The notes: generated by a model from the sequence alone, not told the origin. Counted from the stretch's first letter, positions 52,130 to 60,686 are shown. The stretch: 64,000 bases of DNA from Virgibacillus halotolerans (GCF_016908515.1 NZ_JAFBEA010000008.1:62001-126000), one strand, 5' to 3'. Made by a program: numbers and translations.

Positions 52130-52811
52130 TTATCGTTCACTATTATATTCAAATGCGCTTGACCCATTAAATTGATCATCTAATTTTCCCATGATTTCGT
52201 TCATTTTTTGGTATCTTTCATCATCTTCCGTAACCGTATCTTGTAGATACAATTGGCTTGCAAAAGTTATAACACGTTGAAAATCTTCATTCTCTGGTCC
52301 ATCATATTCAATCTGATCTATATCCCTTATTATTCGCTCAAAATGATTTTGATAGTCTTCTTGAGTCATTTCAATATCATCGTCTTTTTCAGCCTTAACC
52401 AATGATACTGTAGAGATACGAGTACTATTAATACCAATATTTCCATCATGAGTAGCCTGTTCATCTTCGGTTTCCGCTACTATTAAGTTTTCTGTGATCC
52501 CATATCTTTCATTTTGTTCATCAATCATTTTTTGCGCATCTTTATGAGCTTGTGGCATTTTTTCTTTTTCCAAGTGGACAGTCGTTGTGTCGGTTTTGAT
52601 AACATCATAATCTTCATCCGATTTCGATTTCGATTCCGACTGCGATTCTGTTTGTGCAACATCTTCCGGTTACGAATCTGCGTGTACAACACTTTTCGAC
52701 TCTGATTCTGCATGTGTATCATTATTCCCTTTTTTGTAAAAAAGCAGAACTTCCTACAACTATTGCACCTACAGCTACAACAGATAATGTTATTTAAATT
52801 GATTTTTTCAT
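52130..52811 (-). pseudogene. Broken secreted/anchored protein gene
   Basis: The C-terminal ~145 codons (MPQAHKDAQKMIDEQNERYG to 52130) form one clean frame. Upstream, pieces in changing frames read MKKSI, ITLSVVAVGAIVVGSSAFLQ (a signal peptide or anchor), DTHAESESKSVVHADS, a TAA, and PEDVAQTESQSESKSKSDED before joining VIKTDTTTVHLEKEKMPQAH. At least two frameshifts and one in-frame stop separate the start at 52811 from the body. The acidic SES-rich linker after a hydrophobic N-terminus suggests a surface protein, now inactive. Confidence 0.7.
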
Positions 52812-52933
52812 CCCTTTTACCCATCCCCTCTTAATTAACTTTTATAAATAACGCTAACATCACTATTTCTGAATGTAAGTAAATATGTAATTGAATACAT
52901 TCGTAAAGGGGGACACATAGTAAAACAAGTATT

Positions 52934-52975
52934 CTAAATGTAAACCTTTACATTTAGAGATCATGACGTTATAAT
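52934..52975 (+). promoter_or_regulatory. PTS operon promoter and operator
   Basis: CTAAATGTAAA (52934-52944) and TTTACATTTAG (52947-52957) form a perfect 24-bp palindrome with a CC centre. TTTACA (52947-52952), 17 bp, TATAAT (52970-52975) is a near-consensus promoter whose -35 box lies within the right arm. Binding of the GntR regulator encoded at the end of the operon would block RNA polymerase; a match to GntR/HutC-type dyads is plausible. Confidence 0.7.
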
Positions 52976-53027
52976 GAGTTTGAGAAAGCAATGCTATTAC
53001 TAGTTTTAAAAAGAGGGGGAGGTCTTT

Positions 53028-54431
53028 ATGGAAAATAGTATTCTTTTAGCAAACCAATTATTATCGTTATTGGGAGGTCCAGATAACATAGTATCGGTAA
53101 CACATTGTGCAACTCGATTACGTCCTACACTGAAAGATCATTCACTAATCGAAAAAGATAAAATTAAAGCGTTGGATGGTGTTTCAGGGGTTGTTGATAA
53201 AGACTCCTTTCAAATAGTGATTGGTCTCAATGTTAATGAGGTTTATGATGTATTTATAAAAGTGTGGAAATCAGATACATCAACTGATATTGTTAATACT
53301 AAGGATGATGTTGCTGATACAGGTAACAAAAAAAGAAATTGGTTTAATGAATTTGTTGCCTTAGTTGTTAGTATTTTTTCACCGCTATTACCATTATTAG
53401 CTGGTGCGGGGTTGCTTCGTGGATTTACGATTTTAGCTAATGAGTTGGGTTGGTTGTCAACTGAGAGTACAACAAATTTAATTTTAACTCTTGCTGCGAC
53501 TTCAGTGTTTTATTTCTTACCATTATTAGTCGCTGTCACATCAGCAAAACGATTTGATACAAGTCCGTATATTGCAATTGCCGTAATGGGTGCGCTAATT
53601 ATGCCAGAATTTATCGACTTAGTACAAGGAGATGGCGGAAATACAATTACATTTTTAGGTATTTCGATTCCTGTATTCAACTATACTAGCCAAATCATTC
53701 CGGCTATTTTAACTACTTGGATACAATCAAAAATGGAACACTATATGAAAGGCAAACTATCAAATAGTTTTCATATGATTGTAATTCCTACAGTGTTATT
53801 AGTAATATTAGTCCCAATTACTGCTGGAATAATTGGTCCTATTGGAAATTATTTAAGTATCGGCATTGCTAACTTTGTGGGTTGGTTAGCAAATATTAGT
53901 CCAATTGTTACCGGGGCTGTCATTGGCGGGATTTGGAATATTTTGATTATGTTTGGTGTACATTGGGCTCCAAATACAATGGTAATTATCCCCGAAATTG
54001 CTTCAACGGGGAAATCTGCTTTGATAGCTTACGGTGCAAATGCGAATTTTGGTATGGCAGGTGCTGCCTTTGCTATTTTCCTACTTAGTCGAAATAAGGA
54101 ATTAAAGAATTTTTCATTAACTGCAATAACTTCTGTTTTTCTATCAGGAATTGTGGAACCTGCAATTTATGGCTTGGGTGTAAGATTTAAAAGTCCGCTA
54201 GTAGCAGGTTGTTTAGGAGCAGCTCTTGGTGGTGCATTTATGGGCGCTTTTAATGTAGTAGGAAACGCATTTGTATTTGGAGGGTTAACAACAATTCCTG
54301 CATTTGCAGGGCCAACATTATGGGCATATATCGTTGGCATAGTCATATCATTTTTGAGTGGTATGGTATTAACAATTATTTTTGGTATTAAAGATCCAGA
54401 AGCAGAAATGTCTACATCAAAAAACAAATAA
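53028..54431 (+). CDS. PTS transporter, EIIB-EIIC fusion (beta-glucoside/sucrose family)
   Basis: 467 residues. EIIB domain, residues 1-80, with the phosphorylated Cys27 in VTHCATRLRP; a short linker; EIIC from about 105 with ten helices, including GGIWNILIMFGVHWAPNTMV and EPAIYGLGVRFKSPLVAGCL. No EIIA is fused or encoded nearby, so it must borrow one. Takes up and phosphorylates a glycoside. Followed after 18-27 bp by an ADP-ribosylglycohydrolase-like enzyme and a GntR regulator. ATG after AGAGGGGGAGGTCTTT. Confidence 0.85.
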   Translation: MENSILLANQLLSLLGGPDNIVSVTHCATRLRPTLKDHSLIEKDKIKALDGVSGVVDKDSFQIVIGLNVNEVYDVFIKVWKSDTSTDIVNTKDDVADTGNKKRNWFNEFVALVVSIFSPLLPLLAGAGLLRGFTILANELGWLSTESTTNLILTLAATSVFYFLPLLVAVTSAKRFDTSPYIAIAVMGALIMPEFIDLVQGDGGNTITFLGISIPVFNYTSQIIPAILTTWIQSKMEHYMKGKLSNSFHMIVIPTVLLVILVPITAGIIGPIGNYLSIGIANFVGWLANISPIVTGAVIGGIWNILIMFGVHWAPNTMVIIPEIASTGKSALIAYGANANFGMAGAAFAIFLLSRNKELKNFSLTAITSVFLSGIVEPAIYGLGVRFKSPLVAGCLGAALGGAFMGAFNVVGNAFVFGGLTTIPAFAGPTLWAYIVGIVISFLSGMVLTIIFGIKDPEAEMSTSKNK

Positions 54432-54458
54432 AATATCAACTATAAAGGGATGATGAAA

Positions 54459-55496
54459 ATGAATTTAAACTCAAAAATACAAGGAACGCTTGGTTTGGCA
54501 GCGATTGGTGATGCGATGGGGGCAGCAACTGAAAACCTATCGTTTGATCAAATCCGGACACAATTTGGACAACCAGTGACTAAATTTGAAAAACCTGGAG
54601 AAACAGCATTTGCACTAGGAAATGAAAAGGGACAAGTAACAGATGATTTTTCTCAAATATATTTTCTATGTCAAGCTATTTTGGAAAATAACGGAGTTAT
54701 TGATAAAGAAATTGTAATTAAAGCTATCTTAGATTGGTCAAATGTTCCTTGGTATTTTGATCGCTTTGCAGGTCCTACAACCCGAAGTGCGGTAGCAATG
54801 TATAAAGACCCTTCATTAAAAATGAAACCATTACCAGGGGCAGTAACCGTAGATTATGCATCAAAAGCAACAAATGGGGCAGCAATGAAAATTGCGCCGG
54901 CTGGTATTTTATATCCTAATGATTTAGAAGGCGCTATTGATGCTGCGATTACAATAACACAAGTAACACATGATAATTCATTGGCAATTTCCGGTGCTTG
55001 TGCGGTAGCTGCCACTACAAGTGCTTCTTTAGCACCTAATGCAAGAATTGATGATGCCTTAAGCGCAGGTTTTTATGGAGCTTTACGTGGAGAAACAAAA
55101 GCAAAATATACTTCCCGTGAAGTAGCAGGTCCGAGTGTTGTAGAACGTATACGATTAGCGTATGACATAGTAAATGGCATTGGAACAAAGGAAGAAAAAT
55201 TGCGTCGGTTATCACAAGTAGTGGGAAGTGGCTTGCATATTTCTGAAGCTGTACCTTGCGCATTTGGAATTGTTGCTTTAAACAAGGACAATGCACTACA
55301 AGCAGTGATTGATGCTGTAAACATTGGATATGATACAGATACTGTTGCAACAATTGTGGGAGCTATGGTTGGTTCGTTTGTGGATTTAACCGATGAAAAC
55401 TTTGTGTCTTTGTTTGAAACTGTACAAGTTGCTAATGATTTCGACTTAGTAGAGTTATCAAATTCGTTAGCAAATATGGTAAATACGAATGAATAA
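54459..55496 (+). CDS. ADP-ribosylglycohydrolase-family enzyme in a PTS operon
   Basis: 345 residues from the third of three nearby ATGs (54459), nine bases after AAAGGG; the first at 54450 is too close. IQGTLGLAAIGDAMGAATEN at the N-terminus and NIGYDTDTVATIVGAMVGSF near residue 300 provide the acidic dimetal (Mg2+) ligands of the DraG/ARH family, which cleaves N-glycosidic bonds to ribose. Placed between a sugar PTS and its regulator, it probably hydrolyses the imported phospho-N-glycoside rather than ADP-ribosyl-protein; this is inference. Overlaps the GntR gene by 8 bp. Confidence 0.75.
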   Translation: MNLNSKIQGTLGLAAIGDAMGAATENLSFDQIRTQFGQPVTKFEKPGETAFALGNEKGQVTDDFSQIYFLCQAILENNGVIDKEIVIKAILDWSNVPWYFDRFAGPTTRSAVAMYKDPSLKMKPLPGAVTVDYASKATNGAAMKIAPAGILYPNDLEGAIDAAITITQVTHDNSLAISGACAVAATTSASLAPNARIDDALSAGFYGALRGETKAKYTSREVAGPSVVERIRLAYDIVNGIGTKEEKLRRLSQVVGSGLHISEAVPCAFGIVALNKDNALQAVIDAVNIGYDTDTVATIVGAMVGSFVDLTDENFVSLFETVQVANDFDLVELSNSLANMVNTNE

Positions 55497-56196
55497 AATT
55501 AAATATTTAACGGTTTACGAGAAATTAAAACAACAGATCACCAATGAGTATTATCTCATTGGTGATCTGTTACCAGCAGAGCCCGAATTACAAGAAATGT
55601 ATAATGTTAGTCGCATTACTTTGAGGCATGCAGTGAAATTATTGGTAGAAGAAGGATATGTTGAACGGATTCATGGTGTAGGTACAATTGTTATGAGTCA
55701 AAAAAAATCATTGCAATTGCAAACCTTATTAAGCTTTTCGGAGGAAAATAACGAGCATTCTGTACAATCATTATTGATTTCGTTTGAAAAGGGTATTCCA
55801 GCAAGTCCATTGGTATGTTCACAACTTGATTTAAGAAAAGGAACCATGGTTAGTTGTCATGAAAAATTACGTTTGATAGACGATATTCCCATTGGTTTTC
55901 AACGTGTATATTGTCCTCCATTTCTTTCTTTATCTGCTGAAGAACTCAAGTCACCAGATGTTTCCTTGTATCAGTTGTTTCGGGAAAAAGGATACGGTGT
56001 TACAAAAGCAAAAGAAACAATTGAATCTATAATTGCGAATGAGGAAATGGCTAAAGTTTTAAAAGTGGAAAAAAACAGCCCATTATTATATGTTCAACGA
56101 GTAACAAAGGATCAACAAGACCAACTCATTGAATATGCTGAGTTCTTTTACAGAGGGGATCGATATCGATATCATGTCGAATTGCAAGCCCCGTGA
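55489..56196 (+). CDS. GntR/HutC-family transcriptional regulator
   Basis: 235 residues. N-terminal winged HTH: GDLLPAEPELQEMYNVSRIT, LRHAVKLLVEEGYVERIHGV, GTIV; C-terminal UTRA effector domain from about residue 80 (TMVSCHEKLRLIDDIPIGFQ, SPLLYVQRVTKDQQDQLIEY). Likely senses the phosphorylated sugar delivered by the PTS and represses the operon through the palindrome at 52934. ATG overlaps the preceding gene by 8 bp. Its coding region contains a long perfect hairpin at 55532-55571. Confidence 0.82.
   Translation: MNKIKYLTVYEKLKQQITNEYYLIGDLLPAEPELQEMYNVSRITLRHAVKLLVEEGYVERIHGVGTIVMSQKKSLQLQTLLSFSEENNEHSVQSLLISFEKGIPASPLVCSQLDLRKGTMVSCHEKLRLIDDIPIGFQRVYCPPFLSLSAEELKSPDVSLYQLFREKGYGVTKAKETIESIIANEEMAKVLKVEKNSPLLYVQRVTKDQQDQLIEYAEFFYRGDRYRYHVELQAP
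55532..55571. repeat. Perfect 17-bp hairpin within the gntR coding region
   Basis: AACAGATCACCAATGAG (55532-55548) and CTCATTGGTGATCTGTT (55555-55571) are perfectly complementary with a six-base loop TATTAT. It lies 43 bp into the gene, over codons for QQITNEYYLIGDLL. Such a hairpin in mRNA would be very stable; no T-run follows. Confidence 0.8.
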
Positions 56197-56265
56197 TAAA
56201 ATATCCAAAAAAATTGAGATGATTTGGTGATTACCCCAAAATGTTAGAGTTTTTATTATGCAGCT

Positions 56266-56325
56266 GATTGGTTGGATTGAGTTCGGTATACGACTGGACT
56301 CACTCAAGCCAATTTTTCTTTTGCT
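56266..56325 (+). terminator. Terminator of the PTS-ARH-GntR operon
   Basis: ATTGGTTGGATTGAGT and ACTCACTCAAGCCAAT pair with three mismatches around a 15-nt loop, followed by TTTTTCTTTT. Confidence 0.65.
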
Positions 56326-56326
56326 C

Positions 56327-56641
56327 ATTCATAATTATACCGGAAGATATACTATTCAATCCGTCTTTTTAATTCTCTTTCCACTGATTTCTTTGCCAAA
56401 CTGGGTACGGTTTAAATCGGAAAAATTTGAAACTACCTTATCTATTTCTAAACATATACTGTGCAATAATTCTTTCCTCACGAGCTTTTTTAGTATTATT
56501 TGTTCCATACTTACCACTTGTTTCCAGTGCATTTACGATGGGGTAACACCAGGGAGGTAACGATTTACAACGTTATGGATTTTGAAAGACAAAAAGCCTT
56601 ATTCCTCCCGTATTTTTAGTGAATAAATTAAGCCTTTGATG
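56327..56641 (-). pseudogene. Spacer with minus-strand gene remnant
   Basis: No intact gene. On the minus strand, about 56430-56560, the frame VNALETSGKYGTNNTKKARE followed by ERIIAQYMFRNR looks like a protein C-terminus, and the neighbouring frame holds a 50-codon ORF from an ATG without ribosome binding site. Neither could be assigned to a family. Otherwise only AT-rich sequence. Confidence 0.3.
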
Positions 56642-56672
56642 TTAAACAAACGCGCCCGACTATTTAACAGTG
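56642..56672 (-). repeat. Cassette repeat, subfamily A, unit A23
   Basis: TTAAACAAACGCGCCCGACT then ATTTAACAG, directly next to the stop codon of the small membrane protein to its right. Confidence 0.55.
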
Positions 56673-56673
56673 T

Positions 56674-56859
56674 TCAATTAGTATTCTGTTTTTCAGCTAA
56701 GTAAATACCGGATATAACAAGGAAAGCCAAGATAGCTGTGCCAGCCGTATAACCAACAACTCCCCAATTTACTTCTCCATTTCGGAGCATACTCACAATT
56801 ATAATTCCTATAAGTAAACCCCAAATCAGATAAAAGAATGACTTCGATATATTAACCAA
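56674..56859 (-). CDS. Two-TM small membrane protein
   Basis: 61 residues: helices FFYLIWGLLIGIIIVSML and YTAGTAILAFLVISGIYLAE with a short NGEVNWGVVG turn. No known family. ATG after TAAGGAGGTGACAATTTG. Flanked by repeat cores on both sides, a typical small cassette-like gene. Confidence 0.5.
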   Translation of the reverse strand: MVNISKSFFYLIWGLLIGIIIVSMLRNGEVNWGVVGYTAGTAILAFLVISGIYLAEKQNTN

Positions 56860-56878
56860 ATTGTCACCTCCTTAGAAT

Positions 56879-56940
56879 ATTCAACAACCTGTAACTATTA
56901 TGGCAAATTTTTATTCGGTTAGCGCGCCCTATGTCGTATA
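56879..56940 (-). repeat. Cassette repeat, subfamily A, unit A24
   Basis: TTCAACAACCTGTAACTATT, ATTCGGTTAGCGCGCCCTAT, then GTCGTATATC. Left and right cores present. Confidence 0.55.
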
Positions 56941-56988
56941 TCTTAATTCATAATAATTTAGATCATTCTTTTTAAACTAACGCACCAG

Positions 56989-57162
56989 TTAGGACAAGAA
57001 GCGACTTTTCTTGCTGTCTTTATTCCATTTATAAGGTTTCTTTGACCAATTATAAAATAGAATAATCAAGAACATCATAAAAGATACCCCTAGTTTCCTA
57101 CTATTCTTTTGAAAACTATATCCTACGTCCTCTAGCAATAAAGAATAATTTCATACGCTCAC
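56989..57162 (-). pseudogene. Frameshifted small membrane protein gene
   Basis: An ATG at about 57149 after AGAGGTGAGCGT opens MKLFFIARGRRI and then stops. The adjacent frame is open through VGYSFQKNSRKLGVSFMMFL, IILFYNWSKKPYKWNKDSKK, SRFLS and ends at 56989 inside a CACCAGTTAGG repeat core. One indel would join them into a ~50-residue one-helix protein. Alternatively only the ATG pair at 57078 is used (29 residues). Confidence 0.35.
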
Positions 57163-57244
57163 CTCTTTTTATTAGTATAGTGTTTTTACCCGTTATATCG
57201 TTAATATTTATATTAGCCATTTCCCATCAAAAATACTTGCAAAA

Positions 57245-57274
57245 AAATAAGGACAGCGATCGCTGTCCTTATTT
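57245..57274. terminator. Perfect 30-bp palindrome
   Basis: Arms AAATAAGGACAGCGA and TCGCTGTCCTTATTT with no loop. A-run before and T-run after allow it to act as a bidirectional terminator; complete symmetry also fits a protein-binding site. Confidence 0.6.
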
Positions 57275-57309
57275 AATACCACGTATCCATAAATAAACAA
57301 TAGCATATT

Positions 57310-57482
57310 TGGAGATCGCCCGTTTTATCGTTCAACAAGATGGACAAAGTTTTCTTGAATATGAAGAGCTTTATCCAGGTATAGGTTCGGTCTTCCTGTT
57401 ACTTTTTGTGATCATTCTAATGAGTGTGATTATAGGTACTGTTCTTCTCTTCCTATTAAACAAACTAAAGCAAAAATTATAG
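57310..57482 (+). pseudogene. 3' fragment of a plus-strand membrane protein gene fused to a repeat core
   Basis: ATCGCCCGTTTTATCGTTCA is a repeat core. From there an open plus-strand frame reads QDGQSFLEYEELYPGIGSVF, LLLFVIILMSVIIGTVLLFL, LNKLKQKL and stops at 57482. It has no start codon of its own, and resembles the C-terminal anchor of a small membrane protein. All nearby genes are on the other strand. Confidence 0.35.
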
Positions 57483-57672
57483 TTTAGACCAGGACATTAT
57501 TACACAACTTTTATACCTTATATAAAAAGCACCCCGTTTTTACTTTTCATTCAACTAAACTCTTGTTAGTTTAATATGAGCTGTCATATTTGTAACTCTT
57601 TATTTCATTCTTCACTCGTTAGTCGAAACAATAAGATTCAATCAAAAAAACAGCCTTTCAAAATATGACGCT

Positions 57673-58098
57673 TTATCGCTTAATCAATGCCGATAGGTCA
57701 CCTTTAAATACCTTTTCTCCTTTATCATTGTAAGTAGATAACAGTACAGTAATGATTCCAGTTTCTTTTTTTACTTCTCTCTTATCAATGACCTCAACAA
57801 TGGTATGCAATTCATCATCAGGATAAACTGGTTTTATAAATTTAATATTATTCATTCCTCTTCCAGCAATGATATCATCACCGTAGATACCTTGTTCCAC
57901 CCAAAGTTTAAATGAAATGCTTAGCGTATGTACTCCGGAAGCAATAATGCCGTTAAAAATCCCTTGCGTTGCCTTTTCCTCATCCAAATGCATATATTGA
58001 GGATCAAATTCTCCTGCAAATCCCATTATATTCTCTTTTGTTACTTTGACAGACTTCGTTTCAAACACCTGTCCAATTGCAAACTCATCGAATTTCAT
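57673..58098 (-). CDS. MaoC-family hot-dog dehydratase
   Basis: 141 residues, single hot-dog domain. FDEFAIGQVFETKSVKVTKE, FAGEFDPQYMHLDEEKA (catalytic Asp and His of the hydratase-2 motif), GIIASGVHTLSISFKL, and FIKPVYPDDELHTIVEVIDK. Typically hydrates an enoyl-CoA. 160 bp from a FabG-like reductase on the same strand. ATG after AGAGGTGTATTT. Confidence 0.8.
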   Translation of the reverse strand: MKFDEFAIGQVFETKSVKVTKENIMGFAGEFDPQYMHLDEEKATQGIFNGIIASGVHTLSISFKLWVEQGIYGDDIIAGRGMNNIKFIKPVYPDDELHTIVEVIDKREVKKETGIITVLLSTYNDKGEKVFKGDLSALIKR

Positions 58099-58258
58099 AA
58101 ATACACCTCTTATTGTTTTTCGTAATAAAAATGAAAGCTCTTCGTGATGCCGTTCATTTGATAAATTTGGCAGTACTCCTATTAGAACCTTTTATTTTAA
58201 AAAGGAAGACGCCACCCAAGATACATCGGATAGCGCCTTGATATTTCGAATGGTTCTC

Positions 58259-58975
58259 TTAAGGGTTCGTTGACCAAAGTCCAGCATGTTTTAATAAAAC
58301 ACGTGGATGAAGTTTTAGCTGGGCAACCATTAAGTCTGCTAAATCTTCTGCTTGCATCACTTTTTCTGGATTGCCGTCTGTTAAGTTTAACTCAACAGCC
58401 ATATCTGTTGCAACCGTACTTGGTGTTAACGTTGTAACGCGAATATTTTTCTTACGCACTTCAAGCATTAATGACTCACTTAGGCCGATAACTGCAGCTT
58501 TTGAAGCCGAATATGCACTTGTTATTGGTGCACCTTTTTGACCAGCTGTTGATGAGATATTAATGATGTCGCCTGTGTTTCGCTCTATCATTTCCGGTAA
58601 TACTGCACGTGTTGTATAGTACACACCTTTTACGTTGACATCGATAATATTTGTCCATTCTTCAGGTGTTAAGTCCATGAAATTACCGAATTTTGAAATG
58701 CCGGCATTGTTTACTAAAATATCGATTGCGCCAAGCTCGCCACGAATTGATTCTGTCGCTTTGGTAATAGAATCTAAATCCGCTACATTTGCCTTAGTGA
58801 TCGCTACCTTCACATCATACTGTTTAAGCTCCTCTTGCACCTGTTCTAAATTTTCAAGCGTACGTCCAACAAGACCTACGTGAATACCTTCTTGCGCAAA
58901 AGCGATTGCTGTTGCACGTCCAATTCCACGCCCTGCTCCTGTAATTAACGCCACTTTTCCTGAGATTGTTTGCAT
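58259..58975 (-). CDS. FabG-like short-chain dehydrogenase/reductase
   Basis: 238 residues. Cofactor motif [19 protein letters not shown] (TGxxxGIG), [41 protein letters not shown] with catalytic Ser, Tyr and Lys (YxxxK as YSASK). Similar to YkvO/YmfI-type 3-ketoacyl reductases. An Arg in the GR-TLEN loop suggests NADPH. ATG after AAAGGAGCAAAAAAC. Confidence 0.85.
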   Translation of the reverse strand: MQTISGKVALITGAGRGIGRATAIAFAQEGIHVGLVGRTLENLEQVQEELKQYDVKVAITKANVADLDSITKATESIRGELGAIDILVNNAGISKFGNFMDLTPEEWTNIIDVNVKGVYYTTRAVLPEMIERNTGDIINISSTAGQKGAPITSAYSASKAAVIGLSESLMLEVRKKNIRVTTLTPSTVATDMAVELNLTDGNPEKVMQAEDLADLMVAQLKLHPRVLLKHAGLWSTNP

Positions 58976-59349
58976 GTTTTTTGCTCCTTTAGATGAGATA
59001 GCTTTATTTTAGACGAAATAAAGTGTATTAAACTAAAACATTTTAGTAATTAAGTAAGGTGACTTGGATAAAATGGTTCTAGTGATATAATTAATAACAT
59101 TGTTTACTCATCAATGTTTGTCGCCTAAAATAGATAAAGATTTGTCTTTAAGACTCCATTCATTCTACTTACAATTGTCTACATTGTAAGGAATCCACTT
59201 CTGAATTTAAATCTAATGTGGCAAAATTCTCGAATAGGCAAACTGCTTCGTCAGGCAGTTTTTCCGGTAAGGGAGTCTGGGCTTCTATCTGCAAATGTGG
59301 ATATACCCGCTTCAATGCCATTCTGTTTTTTGTAGACAATCCTCTATCT
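58976..59349 (-). other. Spacer with a possible small gene or remnant
   Basis: 374 bp. On the minus strand, 59169-59321 is an open frame of 50 codons from an ATG without a clear ribosome binding site: MALKRVYPHLQIEAQTPLPE, KLPDEAVCLFENFATLDLNS, EVDSLQCRQL. The frame is open further upstream (DRGLSTKNR), so this may be the 3' end of a lost gene. No family recognised. Rest AT-rich with no feature seen. Confidence 0.35.
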
Positions 59350-60201
59350 TTAAGCAGCTAACTCAATACGATTTCCAGACGGATCATAAGTGATACGACG
59401 CACACCTTCTTCTGTTACAGGTACTCCAATACTCTGCAAGTTATCAATCGTTTCTTTAATTGCTTCTTCATTAGGCAAAATAAGTGTGAAAGATTCCATA
59501 CCAACACTATTTTCTTGGGGCTTTGGTGCCCCTACTCCATTCCATGTATTAACCCCAATGTGATGATGGTATTTACCAGTGGAAAGGAATAACGCCTGCC
59601 CCCCATAGCGATTGATCACATCAAATCCAAGCCCTTTTACATAGAACTCCTCTATCTTTTCTAATTCGGCAACATGTAAATGGATATGACCCATAACCGT
59701 GTCTTCAGGCATCCCTTTCCAGAGGTTTCTTGGTTCGATACACTTTAATAGATCTTCAAAATCTAGTGGATCGACAGTCATTGCAACCTCTTCTCCATTC
59801 CAAGTCCACTCAGACGAATCTCGGTCGATATAAATTTCAATTTCATTTCCATCTGGATCATGTAAATACAAAGCTTCACTGACGAGATGGTCAGATGATC
59901 CGAAACGTATGCCCTTTTTTGATAAGTGAACCACGATATTGGCTAAATCAGATCTTTTGGGTAATAGAAGTGCAAAGTGATACAAGCCAGTTGTTCTTCC
60001 TTGTTTTGGTATCACGTTTTCTGGTTGTTCTAGTGATAAGATGCTTGTCTTTCCATCCGTTGTGAGTTTTGCTCTGGATGGTGTTTGTTCTAAAATATCG
60101 AATCCAAGTATTTCTTGATAAAACTGTATAGACCTTTCTAAGTTCTCTACCTTAATTTTGACGTGACCGACAAATGTTGTTGGTTTACTATGAAATCCCA
60201 T
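59350..60201 (-). CDS. catE: Catechol-2,3-dioxygenase-like VOC protein, CatE type
   Basis: 283 residues from the ATG at 60201, after GAGGAGGACTAAA. Two VOC repeats: FVGHVKIKVENLERSIQFYQ (first metal His), LYLHDPDGNEIEIYIDR and MGHIHLHVAELEKIEEFYVK (second His), YHHHIGVNTWNG, ITYDPSGNRIEL (Glu). Matches B. subtilis CatE (YfiE), a thiol-stress-induced catechol dioxygenase. Second gene of catDE, 1 bp after catD. Confidence 0.82.
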   Translation of the reverse strand: MGFHSKPTTFVGHVKIKVENLERSIQFYQEILGFDILEQTPSRAKLTTDGKTSILSLEQPENVIPKQGRTTGLYHFALLLPKRSDLANIVVHLSKKGIRFGSSDHLVSEALYLHDPDGNEIEIYIDRDSSEWTWNGEEVAMTVDPLDFEDLLKCIEPRNLWKGMPEDTVMGHIHLHVAELEKIEEFYVKGLGFDVINRYGGQALFLSTGKYHHHIGVNTWNGVGAPKPQENSVGMESFTLILPNEEAIKETIDNLQSIGVPVTEEGVRRITYDPSGNRIELAA

Positions 60202-60202
60202 T

Positions 60203-60616
60203 TTAGTCCTCCTCGTTGTTATTTGAGTTAAATAGTTTTTGATCAATTGATACTACCGATTTACCAGCTAATATAAAGTAAATCGACATTGCTAGTAATG
60301 CAAGTTCAAGTTCGTATCCTGCCATTTGGTCATTGCCAAGAAAACCAGCTGGAAGTTTTGCAGTAAAAATAGCCCCTACCATAATCATTCCAAATAATAT
60401 AGAAACAATTCTTGTTCCAATACCTAAAACTAAAGCAATACCGCCAATTAACTCTATAACAGCAACTGCATAGGCAAGAAACCCAGGGATCCCAAGACTG
60501 TCAAAATATCCTACTGTATTTGAAATGCCACCCTGGAACTTTGATAAACCATGCATGAAGAATGTAAGACCTAATACTACCCTTAAAATAACTTTCCCAA
60601 TTTCGTTTTTATTCAT
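60203..60616 (-). CDS. catD: DoxX-family membrane protein, CatD type
   Basis: 137 residues from the ATG at 60616, after AAAGGGGAGCACAAA. Four helices: GKVILRVVLGLTFFMHGLSK, GIPGFLAYAVAVIELIGGIA, IVSILFGMIMVGAIFTAKLP, ELALLAMSIYFILAGKSVVS. CatD (YfiD) is the membrane partner of CatE in quinone and catechol detoxification. First gene of the catDE operon, divergent from the CatR-like regulator. Confidence 0.82.
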   Translation of the reverse strand: MNKNEIGKVILRVVLGLTFFMHGLSKFQGGISNTVGYFDSLGIPGFLAYAVAVIELIGGIALVLGIGTRIVSILFGMIMVGAIFTAKLPAGFLGNDQMAGYELELALLAMSIYFILAGKSVVSIDQKLFNSNNNEED

Positions 60617-60642
60617 TTTGTGCTCCCCTTTTTTCACTTAGT

Positions 60643-60686
60643 TACTTTATGTAATGAAGTATATTATTATATTAATGTATTGTCAA
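60643..60686 (-). promoter_or_regulatory. catDE promoter and CatR-type operator
   Basis: Read on the minus strand: TTGACA (60686-60681), 17 bp, TATACT (60663-60658), and the dyad TACTTCATTACATAAAGTA (60661-60643) overlapping the -10 box and start site. The near-symmetric TACTT...AAGTA arms resemble the sites of YodB/CatR. Repression by the divergently encoded regulator and release by thiol-reactive compounds is the known mode for the family. Confidence 0.6.

Noticed and set aside
52525-52824. 99-residue Arg/Asn-rich open frame upstream of 52130
   Set aside because: It is an out-of-frame reading of the acidic SES-rich linker of the broken surface-protein gene; the composition is an artefact.
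56258-56560. Plus-strand 100-codon open frame after the GntR gene
   Set aside because: It starts within the terminator hairpin, has no ribosome binding site and lies antisense to a more protein-like remnant.
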